Of a stretch of DNA of 64,000 bases, positions 30,088-39,969 are shown in pieces. Origin of the DNA: Pantoea vagans (GTDB lineage Bacteria; Pseudomonadota; Gammaproteobacteria; Enterobacterales; Enterobacteriaceae); the NCBI RefSeq assembly GCF_004792415.1, contig NZ_CP038853.1:1178001-1242000 (forward strand). The letters run 5' to 3'. The position numbers and the translations under genes are program-made. The notes beneath the pieces are model-generated. The model saw nothing but the letters and a program-made list of their open reading frames with translations. It had not been told where the DNA came from and ran no database searches. Position 1 is the stretch's first letter, and the number at the start of each line of letters is the position of its first letter.

Positions 30088-30912
30088 ATGAAGGCTATTT
30101 TGCTTACTCTGAGCGCGCTGCTGATCAGTGCCTCCAGCCTGGCCGCAACGCCGTGGCAACAGATCCAGCAGCCGATCAGTGGCGCACCCCAGTCAATTGG
30201 TGGCTTCGCCAACGGCTGTATCGTCGGCGCACAGGCACTGCCGCTGAATTCACCGCACTATCAGGTGATGCGTCAGGATCAGCGGCGCTACTTCGGCCAT
30301 CCCGATCTGATTCAGTTTATTCAGCGGCTCAGCACCCAGGTGCATAACCTGCAACTGGGTAACGTGCTGATTGGCGATATGGGCATGGCCGCAGGTGGGC
30401 GCTTCAGCAGCGGTCACGCCAGTCACCAGACCGGGCTGGATGTCGATATCTGGCTGCAACTGCCAAAAACACGCTGGAGCGCGCAGCAGTTGCTGAAGCC
30501 GCAGCCGCTGGATCTGGTCGGGCCGGGTGACAAAAATGTGATTGCCCGCCACTGGCAGCCGGAAATTGACAGCCTGATCAAACTCGCGGCGAAAGATGAC
30601 GATGTTACGCGCATCTTCGTTAATCCGGCGATTAAAAAGCAGCTTTGTGCTGACGCGGGTAACGATCGCGACTGGCTGCGGAAAGTGCGCCCGTGGTTCG
30701 CGCATCGTGCCCATATGCATGTGCGACTGCGGTGCCCGGCGGGCAGTATCGGCTGTGAAGATCAGCCCGCACCGCCGGCTGGCGATGGTTGTGGCGCCGA
30801 GTTGCAGAGCTGGTTCCTGCCGAAACAGCCGGGTTCAGGCGCACCGGTGAAACGTGAGCCGCCGCCATTACCGCCTGCCTGTCAGGCTCTGCTGGATAAA
30901 CATTTACTGTAA
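30088..30912 (+). CDS. mepA: Penicillin-insensitive murein DD-endopeptidase MepA
   Basis: MepA is a periplasmic zinc LAS-type peptidase that cuts D-Ala-mDAP cross-links. ATG 30088 gives a signal peptide ([19 protein letters not shown]) and 274 residues, equal to E. coli. Zinc ligands are in [15 protein letters not shown] and HRAHMHVRL. Paired cysteines (for example CPAGSIGCE) suggest structural disulfides. Confidence 0.95.
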   Translation: MKAILLTLSALLISASSLAATPWQQIQQPISGAPQSIGGFANGCIVGAQALPLNSPHYQVMRQDQRRYFGHPDLIQFIQRLSTQVHNLQLGNVLIGDMGMAAGGRFSSGHASHQTGLDVDIWLQLPKTRWSAQQLLKPQPLDLVGPGDKNVIARHWQPEIDSLIKLAAKDDDVTRIFVNPAIKKQLCADAGNDRDWLRKVRPWFAHRAHMHVRLRCPAGSIGCEDQPAPPAGDGCGAELQSWFLPKQPGSGAPVKREPPPLPPACQALLDKHLL

Positions 30913-30920
30913 GGGATTCC

Positions 30921-31724
30921 ATGGAGTGGTTTGTTGTCAGCCCGCTGCTGGTCGGGCTGCTGTTTTTAATCGCCATGCTGGCTGGTTTTATTGACTCCAT
31001 CGCCGGTGGTGGGGGGCTACTGACGGTACCTTCACTGCTGGCAGCGGGCCTCTCTCCGGCGCAGGCGCTGGCGACCAATAAACTGCAATCGGTTGGCGGA
31101 TCGTTTTCCGCAAGCCTCTACTTTGTGCGGCGTGGTGCGGTCAATCTGAATGAGCAGTGGCTGAACATCGCCATGACGCTGCTGGGGTCCATTCTGGGCG
31201 CGATACTGATTCAGCGCCTGCAGGCTGACTTCCTGCGCCAGATGCTGCCGCTGTTTTTGATCGCGATTGGCCTGTGGTTCCTGCTGATGCCAAAGCTGGG
31301 CGAAGTCGATCAGGCGCGCCGCCTGCACGGCCTGCCTTATGCGCTGGTGGGCGGCGGGGCAGTGGGATTTTATGACGGATTTTTCGGGCCGGGCGCAGGC
31401 TCGTTTTATGCGCTGGCTTTCGTTACCCTCTGCGGCTACAACCTGGCCAAAGCGACCGCGCATGCCAAGGTACTCAACTTCACCTCAAACATGGGCAGCC
31501 TGCTGTTCTTTATGTTCGGCGGCAAAGTGGTGTGGGGAACTGGTCTGATCATGATGCTCGGTGCCTTCTGTGGTGCGCGTCTGGGCGCACGGCTGGTGCT
31601 GAGCCGCGGACAGAAGCTGATCCGCCCGATGGTGGTGATTGTTTCTGCCGTCATGAGCATTAAATTACTGTGGGATAGCCACGGCAGCGAAGTTATGGCC
31701 TGGCTTGCCACGCTGCATTCGTAA
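30921..31724 (+). CDS. yfcA: TSUP-family membrane transporter YfcA
   Basis: The 267-residue protein has about eight hydrophobic segments. The TauE/SafE (TSUP) signatures are present in both halves: FIDSIAGGGGLLTVPSLLAAG and GFYDGFFGPGAGSFY. The family moves sulfur-containing or organic anions. No substrate is established for YfcA. It begins 8 nt after mepA. Confidence 0.92.
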   Translation: MEWFVVSPLLVGLLFLIAMLAGFIDSIAGGGGLLTVPSLLAAGLSPAQALATNKLQSVGGSFSASLYFVRRGAVNLNEQWLNIAMTLLGSILGAILIQRLQADFLRQMLPLFLIAIGLWFLLMPKLGEVDQARRLHGLPYALVGGGAVGFYDGFFGPGAGSFYALAFVTLCGYNLAKATAHAKVLNFTSNMGSLLFFMFGGKVVWGTGLIMMLGAFCGARLGARLVLSRGQKLIRPMVVIVSAVMSIKLLWDSHGSEVMAWLATLHS

Positions 31725-31743
31725 CCTGAAACGCGATACCGTC

Positions 31744-32289
31744 ATGAACCCGACCCATCATTATGAACAGCTGATCACGCTGTTTGATCGCTGCTTCAGC
31801 GATGAATTTCAGACCCGCCTGATTAAAGGCGACGATGAACCGATCTATCTTCCTGCTGATGCGGAGTCGCCGTGGAACCGTGTGGTCTTTGCCCACGGCT
31901 TTTACGCCAGCGCCCTGCATGAGATCTCTCACTGGTGCATTGCCGGTGAAGCACGCCGCAAACTGGTCGATTTTGGCTACTGGTACTGCCCGGATGGCCG
32001 CGATGCACTGACCCAGAGTCAGTTTGAAGCGGTTGAAGTGAAGCCGCAGGCACTGGAGTGGATGTTTTGTATGGCGGCAGGCTTTCCCTTCAACGTGAGT
32101 TGTGACAATCTCGACGGAGATTGTGAGCCGGATCGCATTGCGTTCCAGCGTAAAGTGCATGCTCAGGTCATGAGCTATCTGACGTCGGGCATTCCCGACC
32201 GTCCCGCGCGTTTTATTACCGCTCTGGCGGAATTTTATGGCAGGCCTTCATTAACAGCGTCACAGTTTCCCTGGCCGGACGATCTGTGA
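31744..32289 (+). CDS. epmC: Elongation factor P hydroxylase EpmC
   Basis: EpmC (YfcM) hydroxylates the beta-lysylated lysine of EF-P. The 181-residue protein has a histidine-rich active region ([20 protein letters not shown]) with a HEISH metal motif. ATG 31744 ([10 protein letters not shown]) matches E. coli. Confidence 0.95.
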   Translation: MNPTHHYEQLITLFDRCFSDEFQTRLIKGDDEPIYLPADAESPWNRVVFAHGFYASALHEISHWCIAGEARRKLVDFGYWYCPDGRDALTQSQFEAVEVKPQALEWMFCMAAGFPFNVSCDNLDGDCEPDRIAFQRKVHAQVMSYLTSGIPDRPARFITALAEFYGRPSLTASQFPWPDDL

Positions 32290-32321
32290 TGCAGGAAGGC
32301 ATTATTAATAGAGGAATTGAG

Positions 32322-32606
32322 ATGATCGCAGAATTTGAAGCGCGTATTCTGGCCCTGATTGACGACATGGTCGAGCATGCCAGTGACGATGAGCTGTTCG
32401 CCAGCGGTTATCTGCGCGGGCATCTGACACTGGCTGTGGCCGAAGTAGAGCAACTGGGCGAACATACGCCAGAAGCGCTGCAGATTCAGGTCTCCCGCAG
32501 CCTGCAAAATGCCATCGCTGCCGGAGAACTCTCACCGCGCGACCAGGCATTAGTGGTCGGAATGTGGGACAACCTGTTTGTTCAGGCACGCCAGCTCTCC
32601 GCATAA
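32322..32606 (+). CDS. yfcL: YfcL family protein
   Basis: The 94-residue acidic protein ([36 protein letters not shown]) is an ortholog of E. coli YfcL, whose function is unknown. ATG 32322 has TAGAGGAATTG upstream and matches the family start. An ATG at 32289 would add 11 residues. It ends the prmB run and converges on mnmC. A GGGCGGC-type hairpin near 32613-32629 lies between the two stops. Confidence 0.88.
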   Translation: MIAEFEARILALIDDMVEHASDDELFASGYLRGHLTLAVAEVEQLGEHTPEALQIQVSRSLQNAIAAGELSPRDQALVVGMWDNLFVQARQLSA

Positions 32607-32639
32607 CGTTGCAGGGCGGCGTGCCGCCCTCAGCATCGG

Positions 32640-34646
32640 CTAAACTGCTTTTCCCTTCAGTAATTTCCTCACCCAGTAACGATTCGGATTAAGCGCTGCC
32701 AGCGTACTCGCGTCCAGCGGCTGCGGCTCGCCCGTCAGCTGGGCTGCCAGCACTTCGGCTGCCAGCGGCGCACTGCACAGGCCGCGCGATCCCAGCGCAC
32801 CAAACAGATACAGGCCCGCCAGATCGGGCGCATCAGCGATATCGTGACTTGCGGCCAGCTGAGCCGGTAAATCAGCGTACTGCATAAGCGTAGCGTCATA
32901 ATCCGGCACGCCACCCACCATCGGCAGGTGATCCCGCGTAGCGCAGCGCACACCCATCCTTGCCTCACCGCTACTGACATCCACGCTCTCTGCCCAGCGA
33001 CGGTCAGGCAGGCAATCCAGCAGTCGGCTGCGGTTCTCCTGCTGATCCTCTTCCCGGTAATCCGTTGCGGTTTCGCCACGATGATAGCTGGCACCGATAC
33101 AGTGGGTGCCGAACTGCGGGCTGACGGGCGTCAGATAGCCGTCGTAACAGAGCACGGTCTGCAGCGCGTCGAGGCCTGGGGTTGACGGAACATGGCTCAC
33201 CTGACCGGCCACCGGATAGGTTGGCAGCGGGGCGCTCTGCGCAACGTCGGCAATCGCATGGCCGTTAGCCAGCACCACCGTCGGATGACGGACCGCCGGG
33301 CGATCGCTGAACGTCAGCGTCCAGTGATCATCATCCCGTGAAAGGCTGCTCACCCGGTGCAGCCAGTGAATGCGTAAACCCTGGGTTTCGCCATAAGCCA
33401 GCAGCGCGGTGGTCAGCTCGGCTGGTGCGAGCCAGCCACCTTCAGGGTAGAAAATGCCGCTACAGCCATGGTCAACATTCGCCAGTTTCTCCGCCTCTGC
33501 GACATCCACGCCCCGAGCGATGGATTCAGGCAGGCCCATCGCCAGCATCTGATCAATCTTCTTACGGCTTTTCTCATCCCAGCCCAGTTGAAGCACGCCG
33601 CTCCAGTGATGCTCATAGGTGACGGTTAACTGATCGTAGAGCCGACGGGCGAAGCTGAAGGCCGCCGGGAAAAAGGTGGCGAGCGCCGGGTCGTGCTGGT
33701 TGAGCAGCGGATAAAGCGCGCCCTGACGATTACCGGACGCGCCCAGCGCGGGTGCTTCGTCGGCACAGTAAAGGGTGACCCGCCAGCCGCGACGCAGCAG
33801 CGCCAGCGCTAAGGTGGCACTGGCGACGCCGCCGCCAATCAGGGCAACATCACGCTGCTCCGCAGATTGACGATGATACCAGGGCTGCGGGCTGGGTAAC
33901 GGAGGCGCATCCTGCAATGGTCCGCACAGCATTTCACGCTTCGGGCCAAATCCCTTGCGGCGGATAACGGTAAAGCCTGCCTCCTGCAGACCACGCCGCA
34001 CGATGCCTGCGGCGGTAAAGGTTGCGAAGGTGCCTTGTGGACGCGCCAGCTTTGCCATCATGCCGAACAGTTCCGGCGTCCACATATCCGGGTTCTTCGA
34101 CGGTGCGAAGCCATCCAGGAACCAGGCATCCACCTGACGATACAGGCTCTCATCCAGCTCTCCCATCAGCTGGTTAATATCGCCCAGCCACAGGTCGAGC
34201 GTGATCCGTCCCCCGTCAAACAGCAGACGCTGACAGCCGGGCAGGGCCGCGGGCCACTGTGCCTGTAATGCCTCTGCCCATGGAGCCAGTTCCGGCCAGT
34301 GCTGCTGCGCAGCAGCCAGATCTTCACGGGTTAACGGAAATTTCTCAAAGCTGATGAAGTGCAGACGTTTTAACGTGGCATCAGGCTGTTCGCGCTGAAA
34401 CGCATCGAACGCCTGCCACAGCGTCAGAAAGTTGAGGCCGGTGCCAAATCCGCTTTCCGCCACGATCAGCAGATCGCGCGGATGCGCTGCAAAACGCCCG
34501 GGAAAACCGTTGCCGCCAAGGAAGACATAGCGTGTCTCTTCCAGACCATTGTCATTAGAGAAATAGACGTCACCAAACGCTCGGGAAACAGGTGTACCCT
34601 GTTCATTCCAGTTTAGCTGTGCATGTTCAACCGGGGTTAATTTCAC
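32640..34646 (-). CDS. mnmC: tRNA 5-methylaminomethyl-2-thiouridine biosynthesis bifunctional enzyme MnmC
   Basis: MnmC performs the last two steps of mnm5(s2)U34 formation in tRNA. The N-terminal SAM methyltransferase shows [17 protein letters not shown], and the C-terminal FAD-dependent oxidase shows [23 protein letters not shown] 34646 ([13 protein letters not shown]) gives 668 residues, equal to E. coli. Open frame continues upstream into the fabB promoter region but is not conserved. It is divergent from fabB. Confidence 0.94.
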   Translation of the reverse strand: MKLTPVEHAQLNWNEQGTPVSRAFGDVYFSNDNGLEETRYVFLGGNGFPGRFAAHPRDLLIVAESGFGTGLNFLTLWQAFDAFQREQPDATLKRLHFISFEKFPLTREDLAAAQQHWPELAPWAEALQAQWPAALPGCQRLLFDGGRITLDLWLGDINQLMGELDESLYRQVDAWFLDGFAPSKNPDMWTPELFGMMAKLARPQGTFATFTAAGIVRRGLQEAGFTVIRRKGFGPKREMLCGPLQDAPPLPSPQPWYHRQSAEQRDVALIGGGVASATLALALLRRGWRVTLYCADEAPALGASGNRQGALYPLLNQHDPALATFFPAAFSFARRLYDQLTVTYEHHWSGVLQLGWDEKSRKKIDQMLAMGLPESIARGVDVAEAEKLANVDHGCSGIFYPEGGWLAPAELTTALLAYGETQGLRIHWLHRVSSLSRDDDHWTLTFSDRPAVRHPTVVLANGHAIADVAQSAPLPTYPVAGQVSHVPSTPGLDALQTVLCYDGYLTPVSPQFGTHCIGASYHRGETATDYREEDQQENRSRLLDCLPDRRWAESVDVSSGEARMGVRCATRDHLPMVGGVPDYDATLMQYADLPAQLAASHDIADAPDLAGLYLFGALGSRGLCSAPLAAEVLAAQLTGEPQPLDASTLAALNPNRYWVRKLLKGKAV

Positions 34647-34722
34647 GGTAAAGGCTCGTTTTTCAGGCAGTGGCGCGATTCTAACGACCCACGTGACATG
34701 ACGCAAATTTACAAAAGGAAAT

Positions 34723-34739
34723 AGCTGATCGGACTTGTT
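34723..34739 (+). promoter_or_regulatory. FadR site upstream of fabB
   Basis: AGCTGATCGGACTTGTT matches the FadR consensus and the known E. coli fabB site, where FadR acts as an activator. It lies 62 bp before the fabB ATG. Confidence 0.75.
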
Positions 34740-34741
34740 CG

Positions 34742-34757
34742 GCGTACAAGTGTACGC
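34742..34757 (+). promoter_or_regulatory. FabR palindrome upstream of fabB
   Basis: GCGTACAAGTGTACGC is nearly a perfect palindrome, and matches the FabR operator type recalled from E. coli fabA and fabB promoters. It abuts the FadR site, giving dual control of unsaturated fatty acid synthesis. Confidence 0.75.
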
Positions 34758-34800
34758 TAGAGTGCATGCCAATTAAGAAGAAGTGGATGAGGAAGATTGA

Positions 34801-36021
34801 ATGAAACGTGCTGTGATTACTGGCTTAGGGATCGTTTCCAGTATTGGTAATAACCAGCAAGAGGTGCTGTCATCTCTGCGTGAAGGACGCTCTGGCATCA
34901 CCTTTTCTGAAGAGATGAAAGATTCCGGCATGCGTAGTCACGTCTGGGGTAACGTTAAATTAGATACCACCGGCCTCATCGATCGCAAAGTTGTGCGTTT
35001 TATGAGTGATGCGTCCATCTATGCTTATCTTTCCATGGAAGAAGCGATTAAAGATTCCGGCCTCACCACTGAAATGTATCAGAGCAACCCACGTGTGGGT
35101 CTGATTGCGGGTTCAGGCGGCGGTTCTCCACGCTTCCAGGTGTTTGGTGCGGATGCTATGCGCAGCCCACGCGGCCTGAAAGCGGTTGGCCCCTATGTGG
35201 TCACCAAAGCGATGGCCTCTGGCGTTTCTGCCTGCCTCGCCACGCCATTCAAAATTCATGGCGTAAACTACTCGATTAGCTCCGCCTGTGCCACCTCTGC
35301 GCACTGTATCGGTAATGCCGTTGAGCAGATTCAGCTCGGCAAACAGGATATCGTTTTTGCGGGCGGCGGCGAAGAGCTGTGCTGGGAAATGGCCTGTGAG
35401 TTCGACGCCATGGGCGCGCTCTCTACCCGTTACAACGACACGCCAGAGAAAGCGTCACGTACTTATGACAATGAGCGCGACGGCTTTGTTATCGCCGGTG
35501 GCGGTGGCATGGTGGTGGTTGAAGAGCTGGAGCATGCGCTGGCACGTGGTGCGCACATCTATGCCGAAATCGTCGGTTACGGCGCGACGTCAGACGGTGC
35601 AGATATGGTTGCCCCATCAGGTGAAGGTGCAGTGCGCTGCATGAAGATGGCGATGAACGGTGTCGATACGCCAATCGACTATCTGAACAGCCACGGAACC
35701 TCTACTCCGGTAGGTGATGTGAAAGAGCTGGGTGCGATTCGTGAAGTATTTGGCGATAACACGCCATACATCTCTGCCACCAAAGCGATGACCGGCCACT
35801 CACTGGGTGCCGCTGGCGTGCAGGAAGCGATCTACTCGCTGCTGATGCTGGAGCATGGTTTTATTGCGCCAAGCATCAACATCACCTCGCTGGACGCTGC
35901 CGCAACCGGTATGAACATCGTCACTGCGCCGATGGAAAAAGAGCTGACCACCGTGATGTCTAACAGCTTTGGTTTCGGCGGCACCAACGCCACCCTGACC
36001 ATGCGTAAATATCAGGCATAA
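34801..36021 (+). CDS. fabB: 3-oxoacyl-[ACP] synthase I FabB
   Basis: FabB elongates acyl-ACPs and is needed for unsaturated fatty acids. The 406-residue protein has nucleophile C163 ([11 protein letters not shown]), H298 ([11 protein letters not shown]) and H333 ([12 protein letters not shown]), exactly the E. coli numbering. Its own promoter carries FadR and FabR-like sites, and a terminator follows. Confidence 0.98.
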   Translation: MKRAVITGLGIVSSIGNNQQEVLSSLREGRSGITFSEEMKDSGMRSHVWGNVKLDTTGLIDRKVVRFMSDASIYAYLSMEEAIKDSGLTTEMYQSNPRVGLIAGSGGGSPRFQVFGADAMRSPRGLKAVGPYVVTKAMASGVSACLATPFKIHGVNYSISSACATSAHCIGNAVEQIQLGKQDIVFAGGGEELCWEMACEFDAMGALSTRYNDTPEKASRTYDNERDGFVIAGGGGMVVVEELEHALARGAHIYAEIVGYGATSDGADMVAPSGEGAVRCMKMAMNGVDTPIDYLNSHGTSTPVGDVKELGAIREVFGDNTPYISATKAMTGHSLGAAGVQEAIYSLLMLEHGFIAPSINITSLDAAATGMNIVTAPMEKELTTVMSNSFGFGGTNATLTMRKYQA

Positions 36022-36040
36022 TCGCTCAACAATTTGACAT

Positions 36041-36065
36041 AAGGCCGCCATTGCGGCCTTTTTTT
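36041..36065 (+). terminator. Intrinsic terminator after fabB
   Basis: AAGGCCGC and GCGGCCTT pair around CATT (36041-36060), followed by a T-run to 36065. Confidence 0.9.
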
Positions 36066-36195
36066 CGCATCTAATTATTTAACTACGTTTCGTTGTTGAA
36101 AATCGATTAGTTTTTATTTATAAAAAGCCTTCTGATAATTCAAAGGCCGATCAGGCAAGAAAAAATAAGTGATAATGTTAGTCAAAGGAGCTGAT

Positions 36196-36741
36196 GTGTT
36201 TAAAAAATGGGTGTTTGCCGCAGGGATGATTTTAAATTTAACCGGGTGTTCAGTCGCGACCTATAGTCATAAACTCCAGGATGTGGAAACCGGTGACCGC
36301 GTTGGAATTACATTCGATAACCGAAATCTGGATTACATTCGCGTTTATCCTGAAACCAAAACCTGTGTCAATCTGGACGCCAAAGATAATGGTTACACCA
36401 ACAATGCCATTGGCTTTCAGACGCAATTAAATAATAAGCTGCTGGGGTTCCCTGAAATCCCGGAGACGCCAGAACTCCGTCGGGAATTTTGGGTAAGCGC
36501 AAAAGATAATATAGCCATTCGCATGATCCAACCCAATGGCGCCTATGATACCGTCTCATTTCGGCCTAAAGTCGGTTCGTTTTATTACGTGACCGGGCTT
36601 TTCACCAGTCCGTATACGCCGCGCAGCCTCTCAGTGGTGGAAGTTTATAAAACGGATAAAGGATATTATGATCGCAAGCCGGTAGAGAATCTTAAACTGG
36701 ATAACTGTGAAGACGGCTCTTTTCGGTTACAGCATTTTTGA
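36196..36741 (+). CDS. Predicted lipoprotein, unknown family
   Basis: GTG 36196 gives a short lipoprotein signal with lipobox LTGC (C17 lipidated) and 181 residues. The start is supported by AAAGGAG 5 nt upstream. ATGs at 36169 and 36175 would place a weak leader before the signal. The mature part is beta-rich in appearance (VGITFDNRNLDYIRVYPETK, FRPKVGSFYYVTGLF) with two later cysteines. I do not recognise it. It is AT-rich relative to fabB and sits in a variable interval. Confidence 0.75.
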   Translation: MFKKWVFAAGMILNLTGCSVATYSHKLQDVETGDRVGITFDNRNLDYIRVYPETKTCVNLDAKDNGYTNNAIGFQTQLNNKLLGFPEIPETPELRREFWVSAKDNIAIRMIQPNGAYDTVSFRPKVGSFYYVTGLFTSPYTPRSLSVVEVYKTDKGYYDRKPVENLKLDNCEDGSFRLQHF

Positions 36742-36790
36742 TGGGCAGGAGAGCCTCGCTGCTGACAGCGAGGCTCGCACCTAACCGGTG

Positions 36791-37381
36791 TCAGGTAAAC
36801 TGCTTGCCGATAAAACGCTTGCCATACCAACTATCCAGGGTTTCCAGCATTTTTTCCGCTTCCTGGACGGTAAAGCCGTAATAGCGCGTGCTTTTTGAAA
36901 CATTTATCACCAGCATCGGCACATCTGCTCGCGTATGCACAAAATCAAAGCTGTAATCCACCTCAGTATTTTCAAATAAATAGCCCGCAATATTACCTGC
37001 CGGGCGTTTCATCACGATACGTTTATTGTCAGTCGCGTTGCGCTTTGCCCATGCTAAAAAGTCACGTATGGGTTGAGTTTGTGCTGCATAATTATCTCGG
37101 GTGAAACCGAGATAGCTAACCTCGTCGTTGTGATTAATATATTTTGACAGCGCAATTTTATTGTTGTCATCCGATATCTTAATGTCGAAATCCATCTTTT
37201 CCGCGCAGTCGGTAAATTTGACTTTGTAGTTGCAGGCAGAAAGATTGCTAACGGTATACATTTCATAGTAACGGCCGTTGGCATACTTATCAAACTTATC
37301 AAAAGCGGTGCAAGCGGATAATGAAGCTGCACAAAGGAAAATTGCTGGAATAAAATAAAATTTCAAAATATTCATCTCCAT
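36791..37381 (-). CDS. Predicted lipoprotein, unknown family
   Basis: The 196-residue protein has a lipoprotein signal ending LSAC (C24). Cysteines 50 and 59 could form a disulfide (ACNYKVKFTDC). No motif is recognised. It converges with the lipoprotein before it. The start could be ATG 37381 or the in-frame ATG two codons later; neither has a good ribosome site at standard spacing. It is AT-rich compared with the flanking core. Confidence 0.75.
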   Translation of the reverse strand: MEMNILKFYFIPAIFLCAASLSACTAFDKFDKYANGRYYEMYTVSNLSACNYKVKFTDCAEKMDFDIKISDDNNKIALSKYINHNDEVSYLGFTRDNYAAQTQPIRDFLAWAKRNATDNKRIVMKRPAGNIAGYLFENTEVDYSFDFVHTRADVPMLVINVSKSTRYYGFTVQEAEKMLETLDSWYGKRFIGKQFT

Positions 37382-37546
37382 TGAATTAAAGCAGGATAAT
37401 ACAGTACCTCATTTCGCATGAGAAGAACGGAAGACAGGACGAATAGAATAAAAAAATACACGAGGCGCAGATCTGACTAAACCAACAGGGTAATGATTCG
37501 CCATATCCAATCGCGGCGTTACCCTGTGAACGATGCACGCTGCTGC

Positions 37547-37675
37547 TCAGGCGTCACCTGGTATCATGAGTAAAAGCGCTTCAATCCGGTAAATCGGGGG
37601 CCAAAACATCAGATAAAGGTTGATTCCGCTGACCTGGGGTGATGCAGCGGGCGAATGGCCTGCCGCCGCGCCCAT
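37547..37675 (-). CDS. Possible small membrane protein after flk (uncertain)
   Basis: In the 314-bp gap 37382-37695, ATG 37675 opens a 42-residue frame on the same strand as flk, 20 nt after its stop. AGGA stands 4 nt upstream. It ends in a hydrophobic stretch (INLYLMFWPPIYRIEALLLM). It may be a real small protein, but a frame this short can arise by chance. I see nothing else in this gap. Confidence 0.2.
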   Translation of the reverse strand: MGAAAGHSPAASPQVSGINLYLMFWPPIYRIEALLLMIPGDA

Positions 37676-37695
37676 AGCATCCTGTGGCTGCTGAC

Positions 37696-38742
37696 TCAGA
37701 GTACCAGCCAGAGTAACAGCGTGATAACCACCAGTGCGACAAAGAATCCCAGCAGGGGACGCTGCGCCAGCGGCTGTATCGCGGGCGGCAGCGATGCAAC
37801 AAACGGCGACCAGATTGGCTGAGGTTTAATCTCGCTGGGTGCCAGCGGCTGCTCGAGAAGTTTTTCTGCCCGGTCAGCGCGACGGCTGAACAGGAAGTTC
37901 AGCAGATCCTGCGTCTGTGCCGTGGTCAGAACCATCTGCGGCGTCGCCTGAAAACGCTGCTGACTGTAATCCTCCAGCTGCTGCCGTTCCTGCTGATCGA
38001 GCGGCTGCTTCAGGGACGCTTCCAGCAGTTGCAGCGTCGGCGCGCTGTGCTGACTCAGCGTCTGGCGCACCTGCAGATATTGTGTCAGCAGCGGGAAGTG
38101 GCGTGAGGGAATCGGGTCGCCGCTGGTCAGATTCACCAGTTTCAGCGCCGCCGACCACAGCTTACCGGTGGATTCGCCGGTGGCGGCGGCCAGGCGCACC
38201 ACCTGCTGATTCAGGGTATGGTGCTCGGCAGGCAGCAACGTGCGATCGCTGACGCGGATCTGCTGCGGCTGGGGAATCGTCATCTGTCCGTTCTGCAGCA
38301 TTGTCAGCACCTGGCGCAGCTGATCCTGGCTCAGCGCGCTCAGGACGGTCTGACCAAACTGCTGACGGATAAAATCGCTGACGGCCTGGCGGTTATTACC
38401 TTTCGGCAGCAGCTCGGTGAGCTGAGTCATCAGCTGGCGGGTGCCATGCCCGTTCTGCGCCTGCGTCAGGCGACTATTCAGATACTGTTCTGCCGCCGGA
38501 AAATGACGCGACTGTAACTCGGCTTCACTCTTTACACCCACTTCATGACGGACGCCCGCCCAGAGTTCAGGCGCTTTAAGATTGCTGAGCGATAAGATAC
38601 GCACGATCAGGCGCTCTAGCGTCGTGCGCTGGGCAGGGGAGAGAGGTTGTTCGCCCGCCACAGAACCGTGACGGGGCACGCCGGTTTGCGGATTGACAGA
38701 TGAACGATCGACCGGCGCACCGGGGCCGCTGAGAGGTTGCAT
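37696..38742 (-). CDS. flk: Flagellar regulator Flk (RflH)
   Basis: Flk is an inner-membrane protein that keeps the flagellar export switch from secreting late substrates too early. The 348-residue protein has a proline-rich N-terminus, a long helical cytoplasmic part (RHFPAAEQYLNSRL; IPQPQQIRVSDRTLLPAEHH) and a single C-terminal membrane anchor (LLGFFVALVVITLLLWLVL). ATG 38742 (MQPLSGPGAP) is chosen because AAGGAA precedes it and it matches E. coli Flk. Position next to pdxB is nearly conserved, with two extra genes between. Confidence 0.92.
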   Translation of the reverse strand: MQPLSGPGAPVDRSSVNPQTGVPRHGSVAGEQPLSPAQRTTLERLIVRILSLSNLKAPELWAGVRHEVGVKSEAELQSRHFPAAEQYLNSRLTQAQNGHGTRQLMTQLTELLPKGNNRQAVSDFIRQQFGQTVLSALSQDQLRQVLTMLQNGQMTIPQPQQIRVSDRTLLPAEHHTLNQQVVRLAAATGESTGKLWSAALKLVNLTSGDPIPSRHFPLLTQYLQVRQTLSQHSAPTLQLLEASLKQPLDQQERQQLEDYSQQRFQATPQMVLTTAQTQDLLNFLFSRRADRAEKLLEQPLAPSEIKPQPIWSPFVASLPPAIQPLAQRPLLGFFVALVVITLLLWLVL

Positions 38743-38955
38743 GGCGGATTCCTTGGGAAAGCAGAACAGCGTGGGGTGCGCCGGAAAACGAATAGGCCAT
38801 GATAGCAAAAGCCCCCGGGAAATCCCACGGGGGACTCGCGTTTCGGCGCGAGATTTACGCTTCAGTTGTGAACCTCAGCCGCCTTTATTTACCATTATCT
38901 TCAGCTGCATCTTTACTCACCGCAGCCATCCTCCGTCATCCGCAGAGGGTGCGAT

Positions 38956-39855
38956 TCAGGATGGTGGCTGAGTTACCGGTTTATGCCGGGTTAAAGGTGT
39001 ACGCAGCCGCTGCGCCAGTATCACACCGCCCAGCGTCAGACCCCCGCCAATCCAGTGGTAACTGTGCAGTTGCTCATGCAGAAACAGCACGGCGATCAAC
39101 GCGGTGAACAGTGGCGTCAGATTCATAAAGATGCTGGTGGTGCTGGCCCCAAGGCGCTGCACGCCATGGATCCATAAAAAGGGCGCGATGATGGAGGCGA
39201 ACAGTCCGGCAAACGCCACCAGTGGCAGGTTATGCCAGTTTAGCGACACGTCTGGCGCCAGTAAAAAGCCGGGCAGTAACAGCAATACGCCGAATACGAT
39301 CTGCACATAGAGACTCTGCCAGATTGGCAGTGGCAGCGCCCAGCGTTTGGTCAGGACGCCATACAGCGCATAAGAGGTGGAAGCGGCCAGCATCATCAGT
39401 TCACCTTTTCCCATACCGTGATTCAGCAGTTGCATCACGTCACCCTCACTGACCAGCCACACCAGCCCGCAAAAAGAGATGACACTGCCGAGCAGGATAC
39501 CGAGCGTTGGCGCAATTCGCAGGATAACCACGCTCAGCAGCACGGTGAGCAGCGGAATCAGCGCGCCGATAATGCCCATAAAGAGCGCGCTGACGCTGTG
39601 TGCGGCGTAATAGGCGAGGCTCTGATAGAGCACCATGCCGAGCAGCCCAAGGATCGCCAGCCGCCAGAGGTGCGGTCTGATGATCTTACGCGTGCGCCAC
39701 ACGCCAGGCAGCACAAAGGGGGTCAGCACCAGCAGCGCCAGCAGCCAGCGATAGAATGAGATCGCTGCCGGATCGATCGCACTGGCCGACAGTTTGCTGA
39801 CAATTGAGTTGATCGACCAGATCATCACCGCAAAGAGTGGGTACAGGAAAAACAT
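38956..39855 (-). CDS. EamA-family (DMT) exporter
   Basis: The 299-residue protein has ten membrane segments in two EamA repeats (FAVMIWSINSIVSKLSASAI and ASTSYALYGVLTKRWALPLP begin the halves). Members export amino acids, purines or other metabolites; the substrate is unknown. ATG 39855 (MFFLYPLFAVMIW) is chosen with GGAGAG upstream. It is divergent from an AraC regulator, which probably controls it. Confidence 0.88.
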   Translation of the reverse strand: MFFLYPLFAVMIWSINSIVSKLSASAIDPAAISFYRWLLALLVLTPFVLPGVWRTRKIIRPHLWRLAILGLLGMVLYQSLAYYAAHSVSALFMGIIGALIPLLTVLLSVVILRIAPTLGILLGSVISFCGLVWLVSEGDVMQLLNHGMGKGELMMLAASTSYALYGVLTKRWALPLPIWQSLYVQIVFGVLLLLPGFLLAPDVSLNWHNLPLVAFAGLFASIIAPFLWIHGVQRLGASTTSIFMNLTPLFTALIAVLFLHEQLHSYHWIGGGLTLGGVILAQRLRTPLTRHKPVTQPPS

Positions 39856-39905
39856 GCTGACTCTCCATACATCATCACACGCCATTAATGAGGCGCAGTG
39901 TACGC

Positions 39906-39969
39906 TTGTCCGGATTTATCCAGATAGTTAATATCGGACAAAATGAGCGAGTGAGCGGACAGAATGAGC
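39906..39969. promoter_or_regulatory. Candidate operator for the AraC/EamA divergent pair
   Basis: CGGACAAAATGAGC (39935-39948) is repeated as CGGACAGAATGAGC (39956-39969), a 21-bp step or two helical turns. TTGTCCG (39906-39912) is an inverted copy of CGGACAA. The last repeat overlaps the regulator's ATG (39964). This is typical of AraC-type sites and suggests autoregulation. Confidence 0.6.

Noticed and set aside
29373..30212. 279-codon minus-strand frame opposite aroC
   Set aside because: Antisense shadow of aroC; histidine- and arginine-rich composition is typical of such frames.
32613..32629. GGGCGGC hairpin between yfcL and mnmC as a rho-independent terminator
   Set aside because: Short stem and no T-run on either strand; not strong enough to list as a terminator.
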